The position numbers were made by a program, and so were the translations under genes. The notes below the pieces were generated by a model. The model was given only the letters and a program-made list of their open reading frames with translations. It made no database searches and was not told where the DNA came from. Shown piece after piece: positions 55,881 through 64,000 of a DNA stretch of 64,000 nt. How positions within the stretch are numbered: the stretch's first letter is position 1; each line of letters starts with the position of its first letter. Origin of the DNA: Solirubrobacteraceae bacterium (lineage in GTDB: Bacteria; Actinomycetota; Thermoleophilia; Solirubrobacterales; Solirubrobacteraceae); the NCBI GenBank assembly GCA_025449845.1, contig JANWIP010000019.1:1-64000 (forward strand), given 5' to 3'.

Positions 55881-58721
55881 ATGAGTACGATGACCAGGGG
55901 AGCGCAACTGTCGTGGATGGTGCGCGGCATGTTGTGTCTAGGGAGTTTGCTTATGACTTTCCTCTTATCTGCCCTGCCGGCATTTGGCTCGTTCGGCTTT
56001 CAGCCTGGCAGCTTTGACAATGTGTTTGTCAACGAAAACAACTCTCCTGCCGTTCAGGCGGGATCGCATCCTTTTGCGATCAATACAACCTTCAAGTTCA
56101 ATACGACCCCGGGATCTACGGGTGAACTCATTCCTGACGGCGATGTGAAGGACGTCGAAGTCGCTCTGCCTGCCGGTTTGACGGGCGACCCTACGGCAAC
56201 TCCCAAGTGCTCCATCGCGTCGTTCAACACGCCCAACTCGAAGTTGGCGTTCGGCCTGTCTGGTGCCAGCTGTCCCGACGACAGCCAGATAGGGGTGGCG
56301 CAGGTGGAAATCACGACAACGGGAGAAGGCGAACCCGTGCCACTGACACTGGGAATCTACAATCTTGTCGCGCCCCCTGGTGTGCCAGCCGAGTTCGGGT
56401 TCAGCCCGAACTCGGTGCCAGTTGTGCTGGTTCCAAAAGTCCGCACGGGCGGAGACTACGGCGTTACGGTGGGCTCCATGCACACCAGCCAGGCACAGCG
56501 AGTGTTTGGGGTCAAGACGACGTTCTGGGGTGTTCCAGCAGCCTCCAGTCATGACGGCGAACGCGGTGAATGCCTGGGCGGCCTGGGAGAACGCTTTGCC
56601 TTGGGAGTTGAACACCCATGCCCGGTGGAAACAGCACAGAAGCCGTTCCTGACGCTTCCCACAAGCTGCATGCCGGGCGCGTTGGCGACAACGATTCGCG
56701 CGGACTCCTGGCAGAATCCCGTGCAGTCGGTCGAATTGGAAGGCGTGAGCGAAATCGCATTCAACCACGACGCCAAAGGTCGACCGATCGGTCTCGCCGG
56801 CTGCGGGCGCCTGGACTTCAGCCCGGCCGTAAGTATCGCTTCAACCAATAGGGTGGCCGACTCCCCGACGGGAATGGCAGTCGATGTGACGCTCCCGCAG
56901 AACGACAATCCAAGCGGCCTGGCAGAGGCGAACTTGAAGAAGGCAGTTGTCACACTCCCTGTGGACATGGCCATATCTCCCTCGGCTGCAACCGGCCGAG
57001 AGGCGTGCAGCGAAGCACAGATTGCGATCCACAGCGCGGCTCCCGCGGCATGCCCAGACGCATCAAAGGTTGGCGACGTCGAGATCGAGACACCCCTGCT
57101 CGAAGCTCCGCTCGAGGGCTCTGTCTATCTCGCAGAGCAGGAACACAATCCATTCGGGAGCCTCTTCGCTCTATATGTCGTGGCCGAAGGCTCTGGTGTG
57201 ACAGTCAAGCTCGCCGGTCTGGTGCTAGCGAACCCGAGCACGGGGCAGTTGAGCACGACGTTTGACAACAGTCCCCAGCAGCCCTTCAGCCATTTGAAGA
57301 TCTCGTTCTTCGGCGGCCCGCGCGCCGCGCTCGTGACACCCCGCGGATGTGGTTCCTATAGTGCCACCGGGGCCCTTACACCATGGAGCACTGACCTGTC
57401 TACAGCTTTTGCCAGCACCTTTACCATCTACTCCGGGTGTGTCGCCGGATTTGCCCCGGCACTCGAAGCCGGAACGGTCAACGCTCAGGCTGGAGGATTC
57501 TCCCCGCTGAGATTGACGCTGTCGCGCTCTGACCAGGATCAGCGTTTCCGGCAGCTCAGCGTTCGCACACCCCCAGGGCTGCTTGGGCTGATCTCCAAGG
57601 TGCAGCCGTGCGAAGAACCTCTGGTAGTGCAGCAGGCCTGTCCCACCGCCAGCCATATTGGACACGTCACAGTCGTGGCGGGCCCTGGACCAAACCCCTT
57701 GTCACTGCCACAGGTCGGCGGACGAGAAGACCCTGTCTACCTGACAGGGCCATACAAGAACGCGCCGTTTGGGCTGCTCACGCTCGTTCATGCCGAAGCC
57801 GGTCCCTTCGACCTTGGAACAGTACCGGTACGCGTGGCGTTGAACGTCGATCGTCGTACCTCTCAGATCACCGCGACGAGTGACACGCTGCCAACGATTC
57901 TCGACGGCGTGCCTGTCGATGTCCGAGCTATAAATGTTCTCCTGGATCACGAAGGGTTCGTCTTCAATCCGACCAACTGTCGCGCACAGCGATTTGAAGG
58001 CGCAGTTCTCTCAGACGAAGGCGCCACCGCGTCGATCTCAAGTCGATTCCAGGCAGCCAACTGCGCGAGCCTCCCGTTCCACCCCACGTTCAAGGTCTCG
58101 ACCGCTGCGCATCCCTCGCATGCAAAAGGTGCCTCGCTGGATGTCAGGATCGGCTACCCGCATGGCTCGCAGGCCAACATCGCCGCCGTCAGGGTCTCGC
58201 TGCCCAGACAGATGCCCTCGCGACTGACGACGCTCCAGCACGCGTGTCCCGAGGCGATGTTCGCCGCCAACCCCGCGACCTGTCCGGCCGAGTCGGTTGT
58301 CGGCGCGGCGATCGGCGTCACGCCAGTGCTGAACGTTCCTGTGAGTGGCCCCGCCTATCTGGTCTCCCACGGCGGCGCCGCGTTCCCCGACCTCGTCGTC
58401 GTTCTTCAGGGACAGAGTGTCACCGTCGAACTGATTGGCGGGACCAGCATCAGCAAGGCAGGCATAACCACCAGCACTTTCTCGTCGGTACCCGATGTCC
58501 CAATCTCGAGCTTTGACCTGAAGCTTCCTCAGGGACCGCATTCCGCACTGACCGAAAACCTGCCAAGAGCGAGTAAGGGTAACTTCTGCTCCAGCAAACT
58601 CTTCATGCCCACGACCATCTTTGGACAGAACGGAACACGCCTGCAGCAGAGCACCAAGATCTCCGTCACCGGCTGTTCCACGCGCAAGAGAGCCAAGGCA
58701 CACGCGCCCCGACGGAAATAG
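55881..58721 (+). CDS. Large secreted repeat protein, basic C-terminus
   Basis: Signal peptide; repeated CPDDSQIGVAQVEI / CPDASKVGDVEIETPLL / CPTASHIGHVTVVAG / CPAESVVGAAIGVTPVL modules; tail CSTRKRAKAHAPRRK. Confidence 0.7.
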   Translation: MSTMTRGAQLSWMVRGMLCLGSLLMTFLLSALPAFGSFGFQPGSFDNVFVNENNSPAVQAGSHPFAINTTFKFNTTPGSTGELIPDGDVKDVEVALPAGLTGDPTATPKCSIASFNTPNSKLAFGLSGASCPDDSQIGVAQVEITTTGEGEPVPLTLGIYNLVAPPGVPAEFGFSPNSVPVVLVPKVRTGGDYGVTVGSMHTSQAQRVFGVKTTFWGVPAASSHDGERGECLGGLGERFALGVEHPCPVETAQKPFLTLPTSCMPGALATTIRADSWQNPVQSVELEGVSEIAFNHDAKGRPIGLAGCGRLDFSPAVSIASTNRVADSPTGMAVDVTLPQNDNPSGLAEANLKKAVVTLPVDMAISPSAATGREACSEAQIAIHSAAPAACPDASKVGDVEIETPLLEAPLEGSVYLAEQEHNPFGSLFALYVVAEGSGVTVKLAGLVLANPSTGQLSTTFDNSPQQPFSHLKISFFGGPRAALVTPRGCGSYSATGALTPWSTDLSTAFASTFTIYSGCVAGFAPALEAGTVNAQAGGFSPLRLTLSRSDQDQRFRQLSVRTPPGLLGLISKVQPCEEPLVVQQACPTASHIGHVTVVAGPGPNPLSLPQVGGREDPVYLTGPYKNAPFGLLTLVHAEAGPFDLGTVPVRVALNVDRRTSQITATSDTLPTILDGVPVDVRAINVLLDHEGFVFNPTNCRAQRFEGAVLSDEGATASISSRFQAANCASLPFHPTFKVSTAAHPSHAKGASLDVRIGYPHGSQANIAAVRVSLPRQMPSRLTTLQHACPEAMFAANPATCPAESVVGAAIGVTPVLNVPVSGPAYLVSHGGAAFPDLVVVLQGQSVTVELIGGTSISKAGITTSTFSSVPDVPISSFDLKLPQGPHSALTENLPRASKGNFCSSKLFMPTTIFGQNGTRLQQSTKISVTGCSTRKRAKAHAPRRK

Positions 58722-58816
58722 GCCCCCGCCCACCGCTCATGGGCACCTCGCCTGTCCTCCGTTCCGCGCCGCCGCGGGTCCACTAGGACAGGCTCCGGCT
58801 GCGGCTCATCCCCGAG

Positions 58817-59560
58817 TTGGGGATGCACTTCATGAGCGACATCGAACGCCCCGACCTGCAGGCCCGCATCACCGTCTGGCAGTCCAAGTACAGCGCCAGC
58901 AAGGTCCACGCCTGCGTGAACGCGGCGCGGGTGCTGTGGGCGCGATTTCGACCTCGTTACCGGCACCCACAACGCGCTGCTGACCGACCCGCGACGAAGG
59001 GGCTGAGGCTTCCCGCCGTGCCGCTGGAGGAGGAAGACCAAGCGCTGTGGGGATGCGCGATATACGCGGGGATACGCCTCGGCGAGCTACGCGCGCTCCG
59101 AGCCGAAAAGATCGACTTCGCCCTCAAGCGCATCAAGATCCACGCCGGCTGGGATCAGTACGAGGGCGAATCGACCCTAAGACCGAAAAGGGCAAGCGCA
59201 CGACTGTCGTCATCGAGCTACTCGACCACCTGCTCGTCAGGCACCTCGAGTGCACCGGCCGAACCGGTCGCGACCTCGTATTCGGCCGGACAGCGAGCGA
59301 CCTATTCTGACCCGGCACCATCCACAAGCGCGCACGATGCGCGTGGGAGGGGGCACGGCACCGCGAGGAACGAAGAGAGCGTCATCCCCGAGGGCGAACG
59401 CATCCGCGCGATCGGCCTGCGCGACTCCGACACGGCCGTCTCGCACATGCTCGACGCCGGCATCACCATCGACAAGGTCAGCAAGTTCATGGGCCACGCC
59501 TCGATCACCGTCACGATCGACCGCTACTTACCGGACGCCCCCGAGTGGCCGACGATCTCA
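58817..59560 (+). pseudogene. Decayed tyrosine recombinase (phage-type integrase)
   Basis: IYAGIRLGELRALRAEKIDFALKRIKIHAGWDQYEGE, then frame change to DPKTEKGKRTTVVIELLDHLLVRHLE..., then MLDAGITIDKVSKFMGHASITVTIDRYLPD back in the first frame. Confidence 0.8.
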
Positions 59561-59701
59561 CGTCATATTTTTGTCGTCGGCCTGCTTATGGGATCCTGCC
59601 GCTTCGCGGCCGGGCGATGGCGAGAGGCGGCCGTGGGCGATTCGCCTGATCCCTAGGCTCTCGCGGGCGCAGCCGAATCGATTAGCCTTCGTAATCCGCG
59701 T

Positions 59702-59791
59702 GGAAGGGTGGCAGAGCGGTTGAATGCACCGGTCTTGAAAACCGGCAGGCGGGCAACCCCCGCCTCGGGAGTTCGAATCTCCCCCCTTCCG
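59702..59791 (+). tRNA. tRNA-Ser(TGA)
   Basis: GGAAGGGTGGCAGAGCGGTTGAATGCACCGGTCTTGAAAACCGG...GAGTTCGAATCTCCCCCCTTCCG. Confidence 0.95.
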
Positions 59792-59828
59792 TCTTATGCC
59801 AACCCTCAAGTAGCGTTTTCGCGAGGAC

Positions 59829-59946
59829 TGGCGCGAATTGTGGCGCGAGCAGTCATTATTTGGCTCTGTAGAGCCAAATGTTAACGGTCTCGGAAACTGT
59901 TGGACGGGCAACCCCCGTCCCGAGGGCTCGAATCCTTCCCTCTCCG
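59829..59946 (+). other. Candidate attachment-site scar: TGGCGCGA direct repeats, CATTATTTGGCTCT palindrome, tRNA-Ser 3' half
   Basis: 59886-59946 GGTCTCGGAAACTGTTGGACGGGCAACCCCCGTCCCGAGGGCTCGAATCCTTCCCTCTCCG has anticodon arm, variable arm, T-arm and acceptor 3' strand but no 5' half. Confidence 0.7.
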
Positions 59947-60157
59947 TTGCGGCTGCAGTGTGGTTGCGAAGGTCGCGGGCAGATACCCCGGCCACGCACG
60001 TATTGTAGCGCTGTTGCTACACAGACAAGACCAGTTCGCCTCGTGCTCTTTATCGCCCTTGTGGGGGGAGGATCCGAGCGTCACTGAAGCTGCTGCGGGC
60101 CGGCCGCGTAGTGCATGGACGTCGCGGGAGGCTTTACACTGGTGCCCCGACCTTCGG

Positions 60158-60246
60158 GGAGAGGTGGCCGAGTGGCTGAAGGCACTCGCCTGCTAAGCGA
60201 GTATGGGGGTTAAACTCCATCGCGGGTTCGAATCCCGCCCTCTCCG
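60158..60246 (+). tRNA. tRNA-Ser(GCT)
   Basis: GGAGAGGTGGCCGAGTGGCTGAAGGCACTCGCCTGCTAAGCGAG...GGGTTCGAATCCCGCCCTCTCCG. Confidence 0.95.
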
Positions 60247-60378
60247 TCCCGTTTGTTGGCAGACCTCGGGTGCCGAGTGGGGCCTTCGCCCGGTGACGCT
60301 ACCGCAGGCCCCGCCTTGCACAAGGGCAACTGATAGTGCCCACAGAACATAGGTGCTGGGCCGTTATACTCTTCAGGT

Positions 60379-60594
60379 ATGACAGGGCGGATCGGCGCGA
60401 AGGGGCAGGTCGTGATTCCGAAGGCGCTGCGTGATCGGGCGCATCTGCATCCGGGCGACGAGGTCGACTTCGAGTTGCGTGATGAGGAGATCGTGCTTAT
60501 TGCCCGGAGGGTTCCCGCCCGGCTCGGGGGTCGGTTCAGGAACACTGGGATGGCCGCGCGTCTGCTTGAGGATCGGGCGCGCGAGCCCCGGTGA
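60379..60594 (+). CDS. AbrB-family antitoxin (VapB-like)
   Basis: MTGRIGAKGQVVIPKALRDRAHLHPGDEVDFELRDEEIVL. Confidence 0.85.
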   Translation: MTGRIGAKGQVVIPKALRDRAHLHPGDEVDFELRDEEIVLIARRVPARLGGRFRNTGMAARLLEDRAREPR

Positions 60595-60980
60595 ACGTTT
60601 GCCTGGACTCATGGGCGATTCTCGCCTGGCTGGATGGTGAGGAGCCTGCGCTCTCGCGCGTTGAGGGACTGATCGACACACGGCCCATCGTGAGTTGGGT
60701 GAATCTAGTTGAGGTCTATTACCGCCTCGAGCGTGATCACGGGCGGATTGCCGCTGACGACACACTCACGTCCTTGCGGGCCGCCCTCTCACTGGACCTT
60801 CCGGGCACCGCGCGGATGATCGAGACCGCACGCCTGAAGGCTCGTGCATCGATCGCGCTCGGTGACTGCTTCGCAGTCGCGACTGCCGCCGCTCACGGGC
60901 TTGTGTTGCTCACCGGCGATCCCGAGATCCTCGAGCTACCGGACTCACCCTGCGTAACCGAGGATCTTCGCCCTAACTAG
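60591..60980 (+). CDS. PIN-domain toxin (VapC-like)
   Basis: MNVCLDSWAILAWLDGEEPA...VSWVNLVEVYYRLERDHG...IALGDCFAVATAAAHGLVLLTGDPEI; GTGA overlap with the antitoxin. Confidence 0.9.
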   Translation: MNVCLDSWAILAWLDGEEPALSRVEGLIDTRPIVSWVNLVEVYYRLERDHGRIAADDTLTSLRAALSLDLPGTARMIETARLKARASIALGDCFAVATAAAHGLVLLTGDPEILELPDSPCVTEDLRPN

Positions 60981-60991
60981 GTGCTTAGTGC

Positions 60992-61471
60992 CTACGCCGA
61001 GATCGGCGTTGTCGCGGCTCCGTCCGGAACTGGCGGCACGTCCGGCTCGGCGCCCTGCAGCGCGCGAGTGAGCAGCTGCCACAGGATCGCGCGTTCGCTC
61101 GGGTCGAGCGCTCGCAGCACATCGTCCTCGATCGTCTCCTGCGCGCGCTCGGCGCTGGTCAGTGCGCGGGATCCTTCGTCGGTCAGCTCGACCAGGTGGC
61201 GCCTGCGATCGTGCGGGTCACGACGACGGGTCACATATCCCAGGTCCTCAAGCTCGTTGAGTAACAGCACGACGTTGTTGGCGTCCATGCAGAGTGCCTC
61301 CGCCAGCTCCTGCTGGGGGGCATTGTCATGGTCTCGCACGTAGCTGAGCGCCATCAACAGGCGCATATGGATGCCTAGCAGCTCCTCGCTGCTGCGCCTG
61401 TAGACCTGCTTGGCCAGGCGGGTCAGCAGCACCATCGAAGTGGGGGCACATGCACGAGCCTCATCGTTCAT
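60992..61471 (-). CDS. MarR-family regulator
   Basis: APQQELAEALCMDANNVVLLLNELEDLGYVTRRRDPHDRRRHLVELTDEG. Confidence 0.9.
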   Translation of the reverse strand: MNDEARACAPTSMVLLTRLAKQVYRRSSEELLGIHMRLLMALSYVRDHDNAPQQELAEALCMDANNVVLLLNELEDLGYVTRRRDPHDRRRHLVELTDEGSRALTSAERAQETIEDDVLRALDPSERAILWQLLTRALQGAEPDVPPVPDGAATTPISA

Positions 61472-61584
61472 AACGGCACGATTATACCATCTTGCAGCAA
61501 TCATCACGTATAAATCGATGATACCTGTTTCAGTGATGATCCCTGCTATGGTGTTCCCTTCGAGCACCCTGGAAGGAGCATTCG

Positions 61585-63186
61585 ATGAGCACCACTGCCA
61601 CCCCATCCGATCATCCTGAGACGCTGGAATCGAGCGCCGCGCTGGAATCGAGCATCGCGCTGGAGTCAGGCGCCGGCGAACACTCTGACGCCGGCGCGGA
61701 CGCCCGCGGCGATGCGGCCAGCAAGCGCGAGCGTCGCCGTTGGATAGCGCTCGGCGTGCTCTGCCTCGGCCAGCTGATGATGGTCCTGGATGCGACCATC
61801 GTCAACGTCGCCTTGCCCGCCATCCAGCGCGAACTTCACTTCACGCAGGCCAACCTCACTTGGGTAATCGATGGCTACCTGATCACGTTCGGCGGCTTCC
61901 TGCTGCTGGCGGGCAGGTTTGGCGATCTGGTGGGCCGCAAGAAGGTCTTTCTCAGCGGGCTCGGCCTGTTCGTGGCCGCGTCCATACTGTGCGGGCTGGC
62001 CGACAGTCAGGCGATGCTGATCGGCGCCCGCCTGATCCAGGGGATTGGCGGCGCGATCGCCTCAAGCGTAATCCTGGCGATCATCGTCACCGAGTTTCCG
62101 CAGAAGGCCGAGCAGGCCAAGGCGATGGGCCTGTACGCGTTTGTGTCCGCCGGAGGTGGCTCCATTGGCCTGCTCGCCGGCGGCGCGCTCACGCAGTCGC
62201 TGAACTGGCACTGGATCTTCTTCGTCAACGTGCCCATCGGCGCGGTTGCGCTGCTGCTTGGCTGGATGCTGATCGAGGAGAACGTGGGCATCGGCCTCGC
62301 GGGAGGCGTCGATATTCTCGGCTCGGCCTTGATCACGCTTGCGACCATGTTTGGCGCGTTCGCGATCGTCAAGTCCAGCGAATACGGCCTGCTCTCGCCG
62401 CGCACGCTCGGCGCGGGCGGGGTCTCACTGGCTCTGCTGGGCGCCTTCCTGGCGCTGGAGGCGCGAGTGGCCAACCCGATCATGCCGCTGCGCATCCTGC
62501 GCCTGCGCACGCTGATGGGGTCGAGCCTCGTCCGCGGCCTGCTCGTCACGGGCATGTTCTCCGCGTTCTTCCTCGGCGCGCTGTACCTCGAGCGCGTGCT
62601 CGGCTACGACGCGATCGACACGGGACTGGCGTTCATGCCTCTGACCCTCGCCATCGCGGCGATGTCGTTGGGCATATCGGCACGCGCGGTGGCGCGCTTC
62701 GGCGCCGTGCAGACGCTGGCGGTCGGGCTGGGCGGCATCGTCGTCGGCCTGGTGCTACTGGCCCTGCAGGGTGTCCATGCAAGCTACTTCCCCGGCCTTT
62801 TCTTCGCCTTCCTCGCACTCGGCCTCTGCGCGGGCGCATCCTTCCTGCCACTGCTGATGATCGGTATGGCCGACGCGCCCCCGCGCGACGCGGGTCTGGC
62901 CTCGGGGATCATCAACGTCTCCGTGCAGCTGTTCGGCGCGATCGGCCTGGCCACGCTGGGCACGATCGCCACCGACCGCACCCAGGCGTTGAGTGCCGAC
63001 GGCAGCCCGTTGACCAGTGCGCTGACCGGCGGATACCACTTGGCGTATGTGGTCGCCTCGGTGTTCGTTGCGCTGGGGATTCTCGCGGCCTTCCTGTTGT
63101 TGCGCCCCCCGGCTTCCCAGCGGCAGGAGGTCGACCTGAGGCCGGAGGGAGTGAACGGCGAGCGCTTGGCAGCACAGGCCGCGTAA
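61585..63186 (+). CDS. MFS DHA2-family (EmrB/QacA-like) efflux transporter
   Basis: LGQLMMVLDATIVNVALPAIQRELHFTQANLTWVIDGYLITFGGFLLLAGRFGDLVGRKKVF; divergent from marR. Confidence 0.95.
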   Translation: MSTTATPSDHPETLESSAALESSIALESGAGEHSDAGADARGDAASKRERRRWIALGVLCLGQLMMVLDATIVNVALPAIQRELHFTQANLTWVIDGYLITFGGFLLLAGRFGDLVGRKKVFLSGLGLFVAASILCGLADSQAMLIGARLIQGIGGAIASSVILAIIVTEFPQKAEQAKAMGLYAFVSAGGGSIGLLAGGALTQSLNWHWIFFVNVPIGAVALLLGWMLIEENVGIGLAGGVDILGSALITLATMFGAFAIVKSSEYGLLSPRTLGAGGVSLALLGAFLALEARVANPIMPLRILRLRTLMGSSLVRGLLVTGMFSAFFLGALYLERVLGYDAIDTGLAFMPLTLAIAAMSLGISARAVARFGAVQTLAVGLGGIVVGLVLLALQGVHASYFPGLFFAFLALGLCAGASFLPLLMIGMADAPPRDAGLASGIINVSVQLFGAIGLATLGTIATDRTQALSADGSPLTSALTGGYHLAYVVASVFVALGILAAFLLLRPPASQRQEVDLRPEGVNGERLAAQAA

Positions 63187-63304
63187 CCGAAAGCAGAGCA
63201 AGCGGATCTCCACAAATGATCGATTGACAGCGTAAGTCTCAGAATGTAGAACTCTTTGTCTACGGCGGACATCCGCCACCTCACGCCGGCGAAAGGACCA
63301 TTTC

Positions 63305-63997
63305 ATGGCTCCAGATCACGAAGTCCATAAGGCTCGCCTGCACGAGCAGCCGATGGCGGGCATGCGCCTGGGCCGCCACGTCGAGCACGATCCCCGCTCG
63401 CGCGAATTCACGGCCAAAAGGGCTCCCAAGATCGTCAGCGTCAAACACCAGGCCACCGGGCTCCCGCTCGACCAGGGAGAAATTGGATCCTGCACCGCCA
63501 ACGCCCTCTGCGGCGCGCTTGATTCCGCGCCTGATTTCACCGGCAGCACCACTCTCACCGAGCACGACGCCGTCCAGCTCTATGAACTGGAGACGAAAAT
63601 GGAGGGCGAGCCCTACCCTCCCAACGATCCCGGAGGCAGCGGACTGATGGTCTGCAAGGCCGCCAAGCAGCTCGGCCTAATCACCTCCTACCGGCACGCC
63701 TTCGGCGTTGAGCACGCGCTTCAGGCGCTCGTCCTGCGGCCTGTCATCACCGGCATCAGGTGGTTCACCAGCTTCGATACCCCCGACTCGAGTGGCCTCG
63801 TGCAGATCGCTCCCGGTGCCACCGTGCGCGGTGGCCACGAGGTCGTCGCCGATGAGATCGACGCTGAGAACAAGCTCGTCTGGTTCTGGAACAGCTGGGG
63901 CACCAAGTACGCGCAGGGCGGGCGCTTCTGCATGAGCTGGGACACCTGGAAGACGCTGCTTGAAGAACAGGGCGACGTTACCGTGCCTCTCAAATAA
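63305..63997 (+). CDS. C1 (papain)-family cysteine peptidase, no evident signal peptide
   Basis: LDQGEIGSCTANAL (Gln/Cys), GGHEVVADEI (His), WFWNSWGTKYAQGGRFCM (Asn). Confidence 0.85.
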   Translation: MAPDHEVHKARLHEQPMAGMRLGRHVEHDPRSREFTAKRAPKIVSVKHQATGLPLDQGEIGSCTANALCGALDSAPDFTGSTTLTEHDAVQLYELETKMEGEPYPPNDPGGSGLMVCKAAKQLGLITSYRHAFGVEHALQALVLRPVITGIRWFTSFDTPDSSGLVQIAPGATVRGGHEVVADEIDAENKLVWFWNSWGTKYAQGGRFCMSWDTWKTLLEEQGDVTVPLK

Positions 63998-64000
63998 TCG

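Noticed and set aside
59702-59791. tRNA-Ser(TGA) as the intact partner of the 59.88-kb tRNA fragment
   Set aside because: T-arm and acceptor sequences differ (CTCCCCCCTTCCG versus CCTTCCCTCTCCG), so it is not a duplicated 3' end of this tRNA.
60003-60020. TGTAGC-GCTGTT-GCTACA inverted repeat between tRNA-Ser genes
   Set aside because: Only 6-bp arms; expected by chance at this length and not clearly placed as a promoter or terminator element.

Overview
High-GC actinobacterial DNA. Gene content and secreted-protein families resemble Solirubrobacterales/Thermoleophilia, but this is an inference, not a search result. Most of the window is chromosomal with several accessory patches. Left edge (1-3.66 kb): end of an integrative/conjugative element with a two-ORF MobF relaxase/helicase, a RelE-like toxin-antitoxin pair and a tRNA 3'-half remnant. 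6.8-14.7 kb: glycan assembly locus with GT4/GT2 glycosyltransferases, a Wzx-like flippase and a methyltransferase. 14.6-27.2 kb: secreted proteins, P450, HU, RmlD-like reductase, NMT1-like binding protein, class II aldolase, acyl-CoA mutase large subunit, arylsulfotransferase-like protein and UspA. 28.0-30.6 kb: toxin-antitoxin island (VapBC, HicBA, decayed MazEF) at the 3' end of tRNA-Ser(GGA). 31-37.5 kb: L,D-transpeptidase, MntH/MntR, GtrA/GT2 and a collagen-like secreted protein. 37.8-43.9 kb: overlapping-gene operon of an alpha-oxoamine-synthase-family enzyme, a membrane GAF-PAS-GGDEF-EAL protein and an MFS transporter. I consider this the best candidate for an undescribed system (a possible CqsA/LqsA-like signal synthase + c-di-GMP receptor + exporter). 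44-50.4 kb: type I restriction-modification operon. 51-51.7 kb: DUF4160/DUF2442 pair. 52.6-58.7 kb: three large secreted proteins. 58.8-60.3 kb: decayed tyrosine integrase plus a tRNA-Ser cluster. 60.4-64 kb: VapBC, MarR/DHA2-MFS and a C1-family cysteine protease. A second notable signal is a shared short sequence signature (CATTATTTGGCTCT plus ~12-nt-period direct repeats) next to two tRNA 3'-half remnants and, in variant form, upstream of hsdM. No CRISPR array or rRNA was seen. All family calls are by reading motifs; no database search was run.
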